Positions 44,824 through 53,782 of a stretch of 64,000 nucleotides of DNA are shown here, in pieces; within the stretch, counting starts at the first letter, position 1; every line of letters starts with the position of its first letter. The position numbers were made by a program, and so were the translations under genes. The notes beneath the pieces are model-generated. The model was not told where the DNA came from. It was given only the letters and a program-made list of their open reading frames with translations, and searched no databases. This DNA is from Niabella insulamsoli. GTDB taxonomy: Bacteria; Bacteroidota; Bacteroidia; Chitinophagales; Chitinophagaceae. The DNA lies in contig NZ_CP190246.1 in NCBI RefSeq assembly GCF_039652435.2, positions 3,038,001 through 3,102,000 of the forward strand. Reading direction: 5' to 3'.

Positions 44824-46866
44824 TTAAATGAATAAGGAAACCAAAATGTCAATTAGTTTTATCCCGATGAAGGGAACAAGCACACCACCCAAACCATAGA
44901 TGAAGAGGTTTCTTCTTAGCAAGGCGCTTGCGCCAATCGGTTTATAGGCTGCCCCTTTCAACGCCAATGGAATTAAAAGCGGGATGATTATTGCATTGAA
45001 GATGACCGCAGAAAGAATGGCACTTTCAGGTGAGTGCAGGTTCATAATGTTCAAACGCTGCAAAGCTGGGATTGAAGCAATGAACAAGGCGGGGACGATT
45101 GCAAAGTATTTCGCAACATCGTTGGCAATACTGAATGTGGTCAGAGTGCCCCTTGTCATTAAAAGCTGCTTTCCGATTTCCACCACTTCGATCAGCTTCG
45201 TGGGATCGTTGTCCAAATCCACCATGTTGCCGGCTTCTTTGGCTGCCTGCGTGCCACTGTTCATGGCCACGCCTACATCGGCCTGAGCCAACGCAGGCGC
45301 ATCGTTCGTACCATCGCCCATCATCGCTACCAGCCTGCCTGCTGTTTGTTCCTTACGGATGTAATGCATTTTATCTTCTGGCTTTGCTTCGCTAATAAAA
45401 TCATCCACACCTGCTTTTTCGGCAATGTATTTTGCAGTCAGAGGATTATCGCCCGTAACCATTACGGTTTTAATGCCCATTTTGCGCAACCGTTCAAAAC
45501 GTTCCCCGATGCCCGTTTTGATGATATCCTGCAACTCAACCACACCCAGTACTTTTTCGTTTTCAGAAACAACCAAGGGCGTCCCGCCATTGCTTGATAT
45601 TTCCTTTACCTGTTCAGCCGTTTCCATTGGAAAGGTATTGCCTGCTTTCTCTACGAGATTGCGGATAGCATCAGTAGCTCCTTTCCTGATTTTCACCTGC
45701 TCATAGTCAATTCCCGAACTTCTTGATTCGGCCGTAAATTTTATGAACTGCGGATTTTGTATATGGTAGCTCAGCGGGTCAACGCCCGCTAATTCTATAA
45801 TAGATTTTCCCTCTGGGGTTTCATCTGCCATTGAACTTAAAACGACGGCTTTTATAAAATGCTTTTCATTCACGCCATGGGCGGGGTAGAAATGGGTCGC
45901 TTTTCGGTTGCCAATAGTGATCGTTCCTGTTTTATCCAGCAGCAATACATCTATATCTCCTGCGGTTTCAACCGCTCTGCCGCTTTTAGTAACCACATTT
46001 GCCCGCAATGCCCTGTCCATCCCTGCAATTCCGATGGCAGAAAGCAGCCCGCCAATGGTAGTAGGGATTAAACAAACAAATAGGGAAATAAATGCGGCTA
46101 CGGTAATAGGCGTCTGCGCATAATCTCCAAAGGGTTTTAAGGTAACCGTAACAATAATAAAAACCAGTGTGAAGCCCGCCAGTAAAATGGTCAATGCAAT
46201 TTCATTAGGTGTTTTCTGACGGCTTGCGCCTTCTACCAATGTAATCATCTTGTCTAAAAAACTTTCGCCCGCTTCGGTGGTAACTTTCACTTTTATTTTA
46301 TCAGACAATACTTTTGTACCGCCTGTTACACTGCTTTTATCGCCGCCTGCTTCCCGGATGACGGGCGCACTCTCACCCGTAATGGCGCTTTCATCAATAG
46401 TTGCCAGGCCTTCTATAATTTCTCCATCTGACGGAATAATATCGCCTGCTTCACAAAGAAAAATATCGCCTTTTTTAAGTTGTGATGACGGAACAATTTT
46501 TATCTCGTTCACATACATAGCTCCCACGGCTTGTATCCATTTGGCCGGCGTTTCTTCCCTTGTCTTACGCAGGCTGTCTGTCTGGGCCTTGCCCCTTGCT
46601 TCGGCAATAGCTTCTGCAAAATTGGCAAACAGCAATGTTTTGAAAAGAACTATAGTTACTATCGCATTATATAAAAGGCTTCCCTGGGTTTGCTCCCCGG
46701 CGGCAATCCATATACATACACCTGCCATTACCAACGTGCCTATCCATACTGTGAACATCACAGGATTACGGAACATTTTCGCAGGGCTTAGTTTGACGAA
46801 TGCTTGCTTCAGCGCTTCTTTTATCAAAGCCGGCTGAAAAAGTTTAGTATTTGAATTTGGAATCAT
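44824..46866 (-). CDS. kdpB: Potassium-transporting ATPase ATP-binding subunit KdpB
   Basis: 680 residues, full length for the P-type ATPase subunit. The phosphorylation motif DKTGTIT is near residue 309, the dephosphorylation motif TGES near 162, and the hinge MMGDGTNDAPALA about 500-512. KdpB hydrolyses ATP to drive potassium uptake by KdpA against steep gradients at low external potassium. Membrane segments match the class. ATG 46866 lies 10 bp after the kdpA stop codon region. Confidence 0.96.
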   Translation of the reverse strand: MIPNSNTKLFQPALIKEALKQAFVKLSPAKMFRNPVMFTVWIGTLVMAGVCIWIAAGEQTQGSLLYNAIVTIVLFKTLLFANFAEAIAEARGKAQTDSLRKTREETPAKWIQAVGAMYVNEIKIVPSSQLKKGDIFLCEAGDIIPSDGEIIEGLATIDESAITGESAPVIREAGGDKSSVTGGTKVLSDKIKVKVTTEAGESFLDKMITLVEGASRQKTPNEIALTILLAGFTLVFIIVTVTLKPFGDYAQTPITVAAFISLFVCLIPTTIGGLLSAIGIAGMDRALRANVVTKSGRAVETAGDIDVLLLDKTGTITIGNRKATHFYPAHGVNEKHFIKAVVLSSMADETPEGKSIIELAGVDPLSYHIQNPQFIKFTAESRSSGIDYEQVKIRKGATDAIRNLVEKAGNTFPMETAEQVKEISSNGGTPLVVSENEKVLGVVELQDIIKTGIGERFERLRKMGIKTVMVTGDNPLTAKYIAEKAGVDDFISEAKPEDKMHYIRKEQTAGRLVAMMGDGTNDAPALAQADVGVAMNSGTQAAKEAGNMVDLDNDPTKLIEVVEIGKQLLMTRGTLTTFSIANDVAKYFAIVPALFIASIPALQRLNIMNLHSPESAILSAVIFNAIIIPLLIPLALKGAAYKPIGASALLRRNLFIYGLGGVLVPFIGIKLIDILVSLFI

Positions 46867-46876
46867 ACTAGTCTAA

Positions 46877-48577
46877 TTAATTAATTGAAAAATATTCTGA
46901 AATCGGGCCTAATACCAAAGCAGGAAAGAAGGCCATTGCAGCTACTATAGCAATCACGGCAAACACCATTAATCCGAAAGTCGCCGTATCTGTCTTTAAA
47001 GTACCTGCACTTTCGGGAATGTATTTCTTGGCCGCGAGGTTGCCTGCAATGGCTACCGGCCCGATGATAGGTAAATATCTTGCCATTAACATTACGAAGC
47101 CGCAGGCAATGTTCCAGAATGGCGTGTTATCGCCCAGGCCTTCAAAGCCGCTTCCATTATTGGCACTTGACGAGGTGAATTCATACAGCATTTCGCTGAA
47201 TCCGTGATACCCTGGATTGTTGAGCCATCCGGCACAGGCTTCGGGATCCTGCACATATAAATAGCTGGCTATGGCTGTGCCCGAAAGGATCAGGAAAGGG
47301 TGCAGCAATGCAATGATCATTGCTATTTTCATTTCCCTGGCTTCTATTTTCCTACCCAAAAACTCGGGCGTTCTGCCCACCATTAAGCCGCTAATGAATA
47401 CTGCCAGAATGATGAATATGTAGAAATTCAGAAATCCTACACCCACACCTCCATAAAAGCAGTTGATCATCATTCCCAATAAAGTGGTCATCCCTGAAAG
47501 CGGGGTAAGGCTGTCGTGCATCGCGTTTACAGAACCATTGCTCGTAACAGTAGTATTGATAGCCCAATAAGCTGATGCGGCCGAACCAAACCTCACTTCC
47601 TTTCCCTCCATACTGCCCATAGGTTGCGCAATGCCTATTTTTGCGATGGCAGGATTACCGTTCATTTCATGGATGATTGTGGGTATTAGTAAAAACAAAA
47701 AGCCGATCGTCATGACTCCAAAGATTGTGCACGCCAGCTTCCTTCTTTTCAACACATAGCCTAGTGCAAATACCATTGCTATTGGGATTAAGAAAATCGA
47801 CACAGTTTCTATTATATTGGTGAAATAAGTGGGGTTTTCAAACGGATGTGTCGAATTGGGGCCAAAAAAGCCACCGCCGTTTGTCCCCAGTTGCTTAATA
47901 GCGACAAATGCCGCAACCGGCCCCCGGCTTACCTGTACGGTGTCACCCTGCAAGCTGGTCATGGTATCTTTGCCCTCCAGCGTCATGGGTGTACCATTAA
48001 AGGCCAATAACGAAGCAACCACCAAAGCGATAGGAAAAAGGATTCTTGTGCAAGAACGAACAAACAGGAAATAGAAATTTCCTAATTTGCCGGTGGTTCT
48101 TTCTTTCATGGCAATAAATACCACAGCTGCTATCGCCATGCCGCAACCTGCGCTAATGAACTGCCATAGCATTAACGTAAGTTGTCCAAAATAGGATAAC
48201 CCTGTTTCGCCCGAATAGTGTTGAAGGTTGGTATTGGTTATGAAGCTCACAGCGGTGTTGAAGGCCAGGTCGCCCGGCATGGACGGATTATTGTCGGGGT
48301 TTAAAGGCAGCCAACCCATATTGGTGAGCACAAACATTGACCATAAAAACCAAACAAGATTCATCATGAGCAACGTGGCAAGGTGCTGCTTCCAATTCAT
48401 CTCCCTGGCCGGGTCAACGCCGATTAATTTGTAAAAGAGTGTATCGAGGGGATTGAATACCCCGTCCAACAACGTTTTTTCATTGCTGAATATTTTGCCT
48501 ATGTAACGCCCGAGCGGTACCGCAAGCATTACCACCGTTGCATACATCAGGATAATGCCGAAAATTTCTGGATTCAT
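46877..48577 (-). CDS. kdpA: Potassium-binding channel subunit KdpA
   Basis: 566 residues and about ten membrane helices. Selectivity-filter-like segments are visible: NTAVSFITNTNLQHYSGE, GTNGGGFFGPNSTHPFENPT, and TSSSANNGSGFEGLGDNTP. KdpA selects and carries potassium and is related to channel/Trk-type proteins. It starts 124 bp after the kdpF stop, longer than other spacings in the locus. Membrane placement of the complex is in the inner membrane. Confidence 0.96.
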   Translation of the reverse strand: MNPEIFGIILMYATVVMLAVPLGRYIGKIFSNEKTLLDGVFNPLDTLFYKLIGVDPAREMNWKQHLATLLMMNLVWFLWSMFVLTNMGWLPLNPDNNPSMPGDLAFNTAVSFITNTNLQHYSGETGLSYFGQLTLMLWQFISAGCGMAIAAVVFIAMKERTTGKLGNFYFLFVRSCTRILFPIALVVASLLAFNGTPMTLEGKDTMTSLQGDTVQVSRGPVAAFVAIKQLGTNGGGFFGPNSTHPFENPTYFTNIIETVSIFLIPIAMVFALGYVLKRRKLACTIFGVMTIGFLFLLIPTIIHEMNGNPAIAKIGIAQPMGSMEGKEVRFGSAASAYWAINTTVTSNGSVNAMHDSLTPLSGMTTLLGMMINCFYGGVGVGFLNFYIFIILAVFISGLMVGRTPEFLGRKIEAREMKIAMIIALLHPFLILSGTAIASYLYVQDPEACAGWLNNPGYHGFSEMLYEFTSSSANNGSGFEGLGDNTPFWNIACGFVMLMARYLPIIGPVAIAGNLAAKKYIPESAGTLKTDTATFGLMVFAVIAIVAAMAFFPALVLGPISEYFSIN

Positions 48578-48701
48578 GTTAATATCGATTGTTGTTTATC
48601 GCGCACATGGATTAATAAAAAAATATAGCTTGAACCAGCGGTAGAAAAATGCTGGCAGAATTGCTTTATAATGAACTGTAAATTTTAACTTGTTCATTGT
48701 T

Positions 48702-48779
48702 CTAAAATTTCTCCGGTTTTACGAGTACATAACACATATAGCTGAATACCCCGATTGCGATAATGAATAATGCGGTCAT
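48702..48779 (-). CDS. kdpF: KdpF, small stabilising subunit
   Basis: 25-codon gene: MTALFIIAIGVFSYMCY followed by VLVKPEKF and TAG. One membrane helix with the typical KdpF ending KPEKF. KdpF stabilises the KdpABC complex in the membrane. It is too short for most gene finders. Its ATG overlaps by ATGA the stop of another tiny ORF (48776-48856), so the two are translationally coupled. The spacing to kdpA is 124 bp. Confidence 0.88.
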   Translation of the reverse strand: MTALFIIAIGVFSYMCYVLVKPEKF

Positions 48780-48856
48780 ATCTTCTCAAAAAATTTAAGT
48801 GATGAATAAAAGAGTGCAAAAAGCACTATACCGGTGCCTGTTAAAAGGATTGTCAT
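48776..48856 (-). CDS. Unnamed 26-residue membrane peptide upstream of kdpF
   Basis: A small ORF from ATG 48856 encodes a peptide with a hydrophobic helix (LLTGTGIVLFALFYSS) and a charged end LKFFEKI. Its TGA overlaps the kdpF ATG. The upstream open frame up to 48970 is untidy (MCNGDKYCLGIKR), so I take the internal ATG as the true start. It could be an extra small subunit of the Kdp complex or a leader peptide. Support is coupling to kdpF and membrane character; no homologue search was possible. Confidence 0.55.
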   Translation of the reverse strand: MTILLTGTGIVLFALFYSSLKFFEKI

Positions 48857-48993
48857 AGTTGATTCGTTTATGGATTTATACATAATTGCCAATATTGATT
48901 TTATTACTGTGCGTGGCTGCCAGTGAAAGCCACGTTTAATACCCAAGCAGTATTTATCTCCATTGCACAAAAAATGTTATTTGCCAGTAGTGA

Positions 48994-49009
48994 TACAATC
49001 CCTGTTCCA
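48994..49009 (-). promoter_or_regulatory. Candidate sigma-54 promoter of kdp
   Basis: TGGAAC-N5-TTGTA on the minus strand resembles the -24/-12 consensus TGGCAC-N5-TTGCA, with the invariant GG kept and GC at -12 replaced by GT. It faces the kdp operon, about 140 bp ahead of the first small ORF, and lies below the tandem repeats. Weak on its own because of the GT. Confidence 0.35.
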
Positions 49010-49082
49010 GCATCTCATGACCTAATTATAAACTATTGGCTTATTGACGATTATAGAAATGTCACGAAAAAGCGGAAATGAA

Positions 49083-49128
49083 AAATCCTATCAAAATGAA
49101 AGGGTAAATCCTATCATTTTGAAAGGGT
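49083..49128. repeat. Two tandem 23-bp repeats, probable activator binding sites
   Basis: Units at 49083-49105 and 49106-49128 are joined without spacer and agree at 20 of 23 positions. Each has the imperfect dyad CCTATC-N5-GAAAGG, and the three differences invert the A/T core (AAAAT and ATTTT). They lie 75-135 bp upstream of the candidate sigma-54 promoter and next to the NtrC-like regulator gene, the classical placement of upstream activating sequences. Confidence 0.6.
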
Positions 49129-49257
49129 GACTTTAATTGTAAGGGTGGCGAAAGGGGCCTGTTGTGATTTCAAGATGCGCCTGCTTTTTGCATTTTAGAG
49201 GGACGGTTCGTGTCCCATCTCCTGAGATATCGCAGGTAGTTAGTGGTGGTGAGCAGG

Positions 49258-50604
49258 TTATTTTATCTTGTAATCGTCCAGCTTTCGGTAAAGGGTAGTA
49301 AGGGCTATGTTCAATAGCTTTGCAGCCTCCGTTTTATTACCATTTGTGTAGTTGATAACTTTTTGAATATGCTTTTTCTCTGCACTGGCAAGGTCGAAAG
49401 CAGATAAGGTTTTTTTATTTGTGTGATCAACATATCCTTGCTGCAACACCACTGGCAGGCTCTCGTTGATAAGTTCTTTGCCTTCAGTGAGAATCACGCT
49501 ACGCTCGATAACGTTTTTCAGTTCCCGGACATTTCCTTTCCACGAATGCTGTTTCAGAGCTTCAAGATAAGCCTCGGAAATGCCTGTAATTTTTTTGTTG
49601 GTTTTATTGCTAAACATGCGCAGAAAATGCAGGGCAAATTCCTCAATGTCAATAATTCGTTCTCTCAACGGGGGCAGCACAATCTGAAAAACGGCAACGC
49701 GGTAAAACAAATCTTCCCGAAAATTCCCTGCTGCCACTTCTTTCTGTAAATCCCTGTTGGTAGCAGCAATAATGCGCACATTGGTCTTTGTTGTTTTGCT
49801 ATCGCCGACTTTCAAAAACTCGCCGATTTCTAAAACCCGCAACAGCTTTGCCTGCAAGTCCAGGGGCATTTCACCTATTTCGTCTAAAAAAACAGAACCG
49901 TTGTCGGCTTCTTCAAAAATGCCTTTGGTATCTTTTATCGCCCCTGTGAATGCTCCGGCCCGGTGCCCAAATAGTTCGTTTTCCAATAATTCTTTACTGA
50001 AGGCAGAACAGTTTACAGCAATAAAACTTTGCCGGCTCCGGTTGCTGGCATTATGAATAGCCTGGGCAAATACTTCTTTACCGGTGCCTGTTTCACCTGT
50101 AAGCAAAACAGTGGCCTCGGTTACCGCCACTTTTTTCGCAGCTTCAATGGCTGCCTTGATGATTTTTGATTTGCCAAGAATGTTATCAAAAGAAAGTTTG
50201 TTGCCTAACTGCTTTTCTAATTGCAACACTCGTTTTGCAAGCATGACCTTTTCGGTTGCTTTGTAAAGTAGTGGAATGATTTTATTATTATCATCGCCCT
50301 TGGTAATGTAGTCAAAGGCACCATTTTTTATGGCCTGCACTCCGTCGGGGATATTGCCGTAGGCGGTGAGTAGAATAATTTCTGTGGCCGGATACTTTTC
50401 TTTGATGATTTTAGCTGTTTCAACTCCACTTCCATCAGGCAGCTTCACATCACAAATAATAACGTCGATTTCAGACGCCTCCATTTTTTTTAAACAGCTT
50501 TTCACATCACCTGCCTGCAACACGTCAAAACCCTCCAAACTGATAATTTTGGAAAGTAAGGTTCTTATTTTTTCTTCATCATCTACAACTAAAATTTTAC
50601 TCAC
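49258..50604 (-). CDS. Sigma-54-dependent response regulator (NtrC family)
   Basis: 448 residues from GTG 50604. Receiver domain residues 1-115 (ILVVDDEEKI; phosphoacceptor aspartate in VIICDVKLPDG). An AAA+ domain about 137-365 has Walker A GETGTGKE, the sigma-54 contact motif GAFTGA near residue 216 and ERIIDIEEFALHFLR. A Fis-type HTH ends the protein (NGNKTEAAKLLNIALTTLYRKL). It activates RNA polymerase with sigma-54 from remote sites. It is next to kdp and likely replaces KdpE. A TAGATTTG box (50631-50624) lies 20 nt ahead of its start. Confidence 0.94.
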   Translation of the reverse strand: MSKILVVDDEEKIRTLLSKIISLEGFDVLQAGDVKSCLKKMEASEIDVIICDVKLPDGSGVETAKIIKEKYPATEIILLTAYGNIPDGVQAIKNGAFDYITKGDDNNKIIPLLYKATEKVMLAKRVLQLEKQLGNKLSFDNILGKSKIIKAAIEAAKKVAVTEATVLLTGETGTGKEVFAQAIHNASNRSRQSFIAVNCSAFSKELLENELFGHRAGAFTGAIKDTKGIFEEADNGSVFLDEIGEMPLDLQAKLLRVLEIGEFLKVGDSKTTKTNVRIIAATNRDLQKEVAAGNFREDLFYRVAVFQIVLPPLRERIIDIEEFALHFLRMFSNKTNKKITGISEAYLEALKQHSWKGNVRELKNVIERSVILTEGKELINESLPVVLQQGYVDHTNKKTLSAFDLASAEKKHIQKVINYTNGNKTEAAKLLNIALTTLYRKLDDYKIK

Positions 50605-50793
50605 CTTAAAAAATTTAAGGCTACAAATCTATGCAATATTAGCCCGTCTTTCATTTTCCCCGGAAATGAATTATGCCAAATTTAGCAGGTTGAACCTTAA
50701 GTAACGCGTAGATAAAGAAGCAGCCTGGCCATTCACTTTTGGCTGTAAAGAAGTAGTTTTTTATCGGCGCTCATGTTACAATATATACATTGC

Positions 50794-52036
50794 TTATATT
50801 TTAAATGCCCCACTCATTAGATACTGTTCTTTTCTTGTAATACCTATCCTACCTGCAACCTTATCCCATGTATTAACGCTATCTAACACCTCGGCAATAA
50901 TTTGATTCATTTGTTTTTGATCAAGCCTGAAAAAACCGCCAACAGTTTTGGCTATTTCAAAATCCAGTGCATTGCCGTCCATATAGATATTTAATGCTAA
51001 GCCGTTTTTATCAATAGATGGGTTTAAATCGTAAGCTGGTGACAAGATCCATCCATCATCCGTTAAAATAAACCCATGATTTCTTAAGTGGTCATCGGTA
51101 TTAGAAATCGCAATATTAAAAATAATCCTTCTCCATAACTGGTGTAAATTTTCTTCAATGTTTACTCCGTAATTGCTGATAAACTCTGCAATATCGAGAT
51201 AGCTCGCAGGTGTATCACGTATAGTGTCTTCATTATTACCTGTCATTGTCATAGCGGACGCGAAATGGATGCGTTCGCCTTGCTCTCTGTCAAACCGCTT
51301 GGTGAAAAATGTATGATGTTTGCCTGCTATTTTTTCTATCCTGCATGGACTCATGGTAATTCCTGCATTTATGGCCAACTCATAAGCCAGGTATTCCCAG
51401 GCACCTTTATCAATCGTGTCATTTTTAGAAGGAAATTTTGCGATCCATAGTTCCTTTTCTTCGTCCAGTATATTAGCTTTAGGCCTTGCACCTCCCAATG
51501 AGGAACCCGGAGCTATTAATATAGCCAGCCATTTTTTTACTTCGTCATTCTCTTCATCATTCTCTAAGCTATAGGCAGCATGCTGCAATTCGCGAATAGA
51601 AGACCAAGGAGGGGTGGGCATTTCACTGTTATTGTCAAGAAAAGGCCCGTCGGGAGTGGTTTTAAAACGAAGCGCACCCATACGGCATTCGTCATAAACA
51701 CCCAATAGGAAATCTATGTCATATAAATTTCGAACTTTTTCGTTTCGTTCTCTGGCCTGTTGGCTCACACGCCTTTTCATCAGTGTACGGCCCCATGTGT
51801 CCGGCATGCTGTCTAAGAAGATTCCAAAATTTTCTTTATTATCCGGAAATTGGGTTCCGGAAAAGAATTGAATATCAGGGTCCAATAGTTGCTGATTTCA
51901 TCCATGTTTTATCATATTCAAAACTAAATGCTTTCCTTCCCTTTGCAAAGTGTGCAGAGAGTACACCGACAGATTTAGGTTCTGGCATTCCTTTCCAATG
52001 AGCATAAACGTATATATCGAATTTGTTTTGGGTCAT
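50794..52036 (-). pseudogene. hipA: hipA-like toxin gene split by a frameshift
   Basis: The first 53 codons (ATG 52036, TQNKFDIYVYAHWKGMPEP) encode the N-terminal HipA domain but end in TGA at 51875. The rest (stop 50794; 363 codons from 51885) carries FLDSMPDTWGRTLMKRR, GSSLGGARPKANI, NTDDHLRNHGFIL and SPAYDLNPS, the HipA kinase motifs. If one A is removed from the AAA run at 51896-51898 the two join as WMNQQLLDPDIQFF, so a 1-bp insertion is the cause. HipA phosphorylates a tRNA synthetase in known systems. The ORFs would give no intact toxin unless frameshifting occurs. Its cognate HipB-like gene is 4 bp upstream and intact. Confidence 0.8.
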
Positions 52037-52040
52037 CTTT

Positions 52041-52331
52041 TTATTTCAATAAATCCAGGTCCTGTAGTTTCCTTCCGAAATTATCATCAGCGGCTATTTT
52101 TAATATATCCTCCTGCAATCCTAAGACTCTAAGTACATTAAAATAGGCTCCGAAAGCTACACTTGCATCACCTTTTTCAATCAGATATAATGTAGACCTG
52201 GCTATATCTGCACGTTCTGCAACCTGGATAGTAGTCAACTTGCGTCGTTTTCGTGCGAGTTTAATATGCTCACCCATTTGCTCTAACAGTTGATTATATT
52301 TAGGAAAAACAATTTGCTTTTTCTTCTTCAT
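52041..52331 (-). CDS. hipB: HipB-like XRE antitoxin
   Basis: 96 residues. The HTH is in the middle (KLTTIQVAERADIARSTLYLIEKG), typical of the XRE family and HipB. A basic N-terminus (KKKKQIVFPKYNQLL) precedes it. It binds DNA and neutralises HipA, autoregulating the operon. The gene starts with ATG 52331 and stops 4 bp before hipA. A 17-bp imperfect inverted repeat (52342-52358 and 52366-52382) surrounds its TAATTTTG promoter box, fitting autorepression. Confidence 0.88.
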   Translation of the reverse strand: MKKKKQIVFPKYNQLLEQMGEHIKLARKRRKLTTIQVAERADIARSTLYLIEKGDASVAFGAYFNVLRVLGLQEDILKIAADDNFGRKLQDLDLLK

Positions 52332-52341
52332 AAAAAATGAA

Positions 52342-52382
52342 TGTTATTCCGTACAAAATTACCTATTTTGACTGAAATAACA
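52342..52382 (-). promoter_or_regulatory. hipB promoter and operator
   Basis: The minus-strand TAATTTTG (52361-52354) fits the TAnnTTTG box. Inverted arms 52342-52358 and 52366-52382 agree at 13 of 17 positions, ends TGTTATT/AATAACA being perfect, with a 7-bp centre. This is the usual layout of a HipB operator over its own promoter. Confidence 0.5.
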
Positions 52383-52654
52383 AACATATCATTTAGTTTT
52401 TGTGCTTCGGTTTTAGATAGCTTGTGCCAAAAGGCGTGAAGAATCAAATATTATATATGATAAGAATTCCTTAAATAAAATGGCCTTCTAAAAAATAGAG
52501 GTCCAATGTTCATTCATTTTATTTCGACAACATCTTGCAAAAGATACTTGTTATGCTTTAATCAGATAGAGAAAGCTGTTGGCATCTGCATGGTGCTAAT
52601 CGATCATGTAATATTTGCTAACTTAATTTCTATTCTATGTCGATAGCAATGATC

Positions 52655-52750
52655 TTCCGTGAAGCGAAAAAGCGGACATGGTAGCACTTATCTCCCGATT
52701 GGGATATACACCCAAAAGCAAACGGAATGACTACTGATATGAATATAATT
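52655..52750 (+). pseudogene. Relic of a CHC2/Toprim-type mobile-element primase
   Basis: In the 451-bp gap between hipB and the PIN gene, two plus-strand frames together read FREAKK then ADMVALISRLGYTPKSKRND and Y. This resembles the start of the CHC2-finger primase of Bacteroidota conjugative elements (EAK..D.V..L..LGY.P.K.R.NDYWYLSPL, from memory). The frame break is at the five-A run 52667-52671, and the expected Trp after NDY is TGA. Nothing else of the gene remains. The rest of the gap shows no gene. Identification is tentative, being 25 residues long. Confidence 0.4.
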
Positions 52751-52782
52751 TAAGGGGAGCCAGCGTGAATCGAAAGGCTACG

Positions 52783-53347
52783 CTAAATAAGAGCGTGAAT
52801 GTAATTTGCGGTATCAGGTAAGCCTATTCTTCTTAACCTGTCTAAAACCGCATATTCATCCATGGCAGGGCTTTTCCTATTTAACACTAATTCCTTAAAC
52901 GCTTTAATAGCTCTTTTTTGGTTTAAGTCAATGATGTCGGTGAGAAAGTCATCTGCCGATTTAACGTCAATCCCAAAAGACTGTAAGTAATCTGCCGGAA
53001 AGTCTTTAAGATTATTCGTTACAATAACATTTGCATTACACTTAATTGCAGCTGCCAAAACATGACGATCATCCGGATCAGGTAAAGTTAATCCTTCTAT
53101 TAAACCACTGTACTTTGTAACACGGGCATCAGGAAAAGCCCAATTAGCTTTATCGACGCGCTTTGTAGCTTCATCACGATTAACTCCTTTACGAACCATA
53201 ACATCACGCCACTCATCAAATGCATGTTCCTTCCATTTCGGCGTATACAGATCATAGTATGCAAACTAAAACAACAAATCCCTTATCTCGACCGGATAAA
53301 TTACGTTAGTGTCTAATACCGCAATAAACCTGACGCTATGAATCATA
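52783..53347 (-). pseudogene. PIN-domain toxin with an in-frame stop
   Basis: From ATG 53347 the frame reads IHSVRFIAVLDTNVIYPVEI RDLLF, meets TAG at the next codon, and continues in the same frame with FAYYDLYTPKWKEHAFDEWR and the 138-codon region to 52783. VLDTN is the PIN active-site aspartate motif, and TLPDPDDRHVLAAAIKCNAN and VIVTNNLKDF carry the other acidic residues. The stop stands where PIN relatives commonly have Trp (TGG to TAG). The start overlaps the antitoxin by 12 bp. PIN toxins are RNases; this one should be inactive, unless reading from the downstream ATG 53199 yields a partial product lacking the first acidic residue. Confidence 0.78.
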
Positions 53348-53782
53348 CAAACCCGCTTCTTCGTCAAAGTTCATAATATCTACGATATGGCGCTTTTGCT
53401 GTTCTTTCATCTTCTTCCTGTAATGTCGAACATCTTCATATCTAATCCGCCTGTGCTTTCCGACTTTAGTAAAGTTGATCACACCGTCTTCCAAAAGTTT
53501 AACTAGATGAGGCCGCGAACATCCTAACATTTCTGCTGCTTGTTGTGTAGTTACTTCTGTTGCAACAGGCACTAAAGAAATAAGTTTACCCTTGCTCATC
53601 GCTTTTAGCATTTCCCCTAAGAATTTCAATGCCTTAATAGGTATTTTTATCTTTTCCCCGGTTTCTTCTATCTCGATTTCGGGGTCACTAGATTTTAATT
53701 GTTCGATAACAGAGACTAAAGCATCATAGGACTCAAAAGCTACTTTTTGCTCAGCCTTGCTGATTTTTTCTAAGTTCTCCAT
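53336..53782 (-). CDS. Excisionase-family HTH antitoxin of the PIN pair
   Basis: About 148 residues from ATG 53782 (ENLEKISKAEQKVAFESY). A MerR/excisionase-type HTH with EVTTQQAAEMLGCSRPHLVKLLEDGVINFTKVGKHRRIRYEDV, typical of the DNA-binding antitoxin paired with PIN toxins in Bacteroidota. The first 80 residues are a helical dimerisation region. A TAACTTTG box (53821-53814) with TTGA 19 nt upstream is a good promoter match. It is intact although its toxin has a stop codon. The 12-bp overlap with the toxin start indicates coupling. Confidence 0.86.
   Translation of the reverse strand: MENLEKISKAEQKVAFESYDALVSVIEQLKSSDPEIEIEETGEKIKIPIKALKFLGEMLKAMSKGKLISLVPVATEVTTQQAAEMLGCSRPHLVKLLEDGVINFTKVGKHRRIRYEDVRHYRKKMKEQQKRHIVDIMNFDEEAGLYDS

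Larger units (their letters stand above)
48857..49257. other. 401-bp kdp upstream region
   Basis: No gene was found. The 300 bp next to the kdp start hold a candidate sigma-54 promoter on the minus strand (TGGAAC-N5-TTGTA, 49009-48994) and the two 23-bp repeats further upstream. A 5-bp hairpin GGGAC/GTCCC is at 49200-49216 without a T-run. Nearer the NtrC-like gene stop, nothing specific is visible. Confidence 0.45.

Noticed and set aside
49083..49128. Tandem 23-bp repeats as a CRISPR array
   Set aside because: Only two units, no spacer between them, and no cas gene nearby.
49200..49216. Hairpin GGGAC/GTCCC as terminator of the NtrC-like gene
   Set aside because: Five-base stem with no T-run on either strand.
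52760..52785. Possible att copy of the tRNA-Leu 3' end
   Set aside because: Only GAATCGAA (8 bases) is shared with the tRNA T arm, which is expected by chance.
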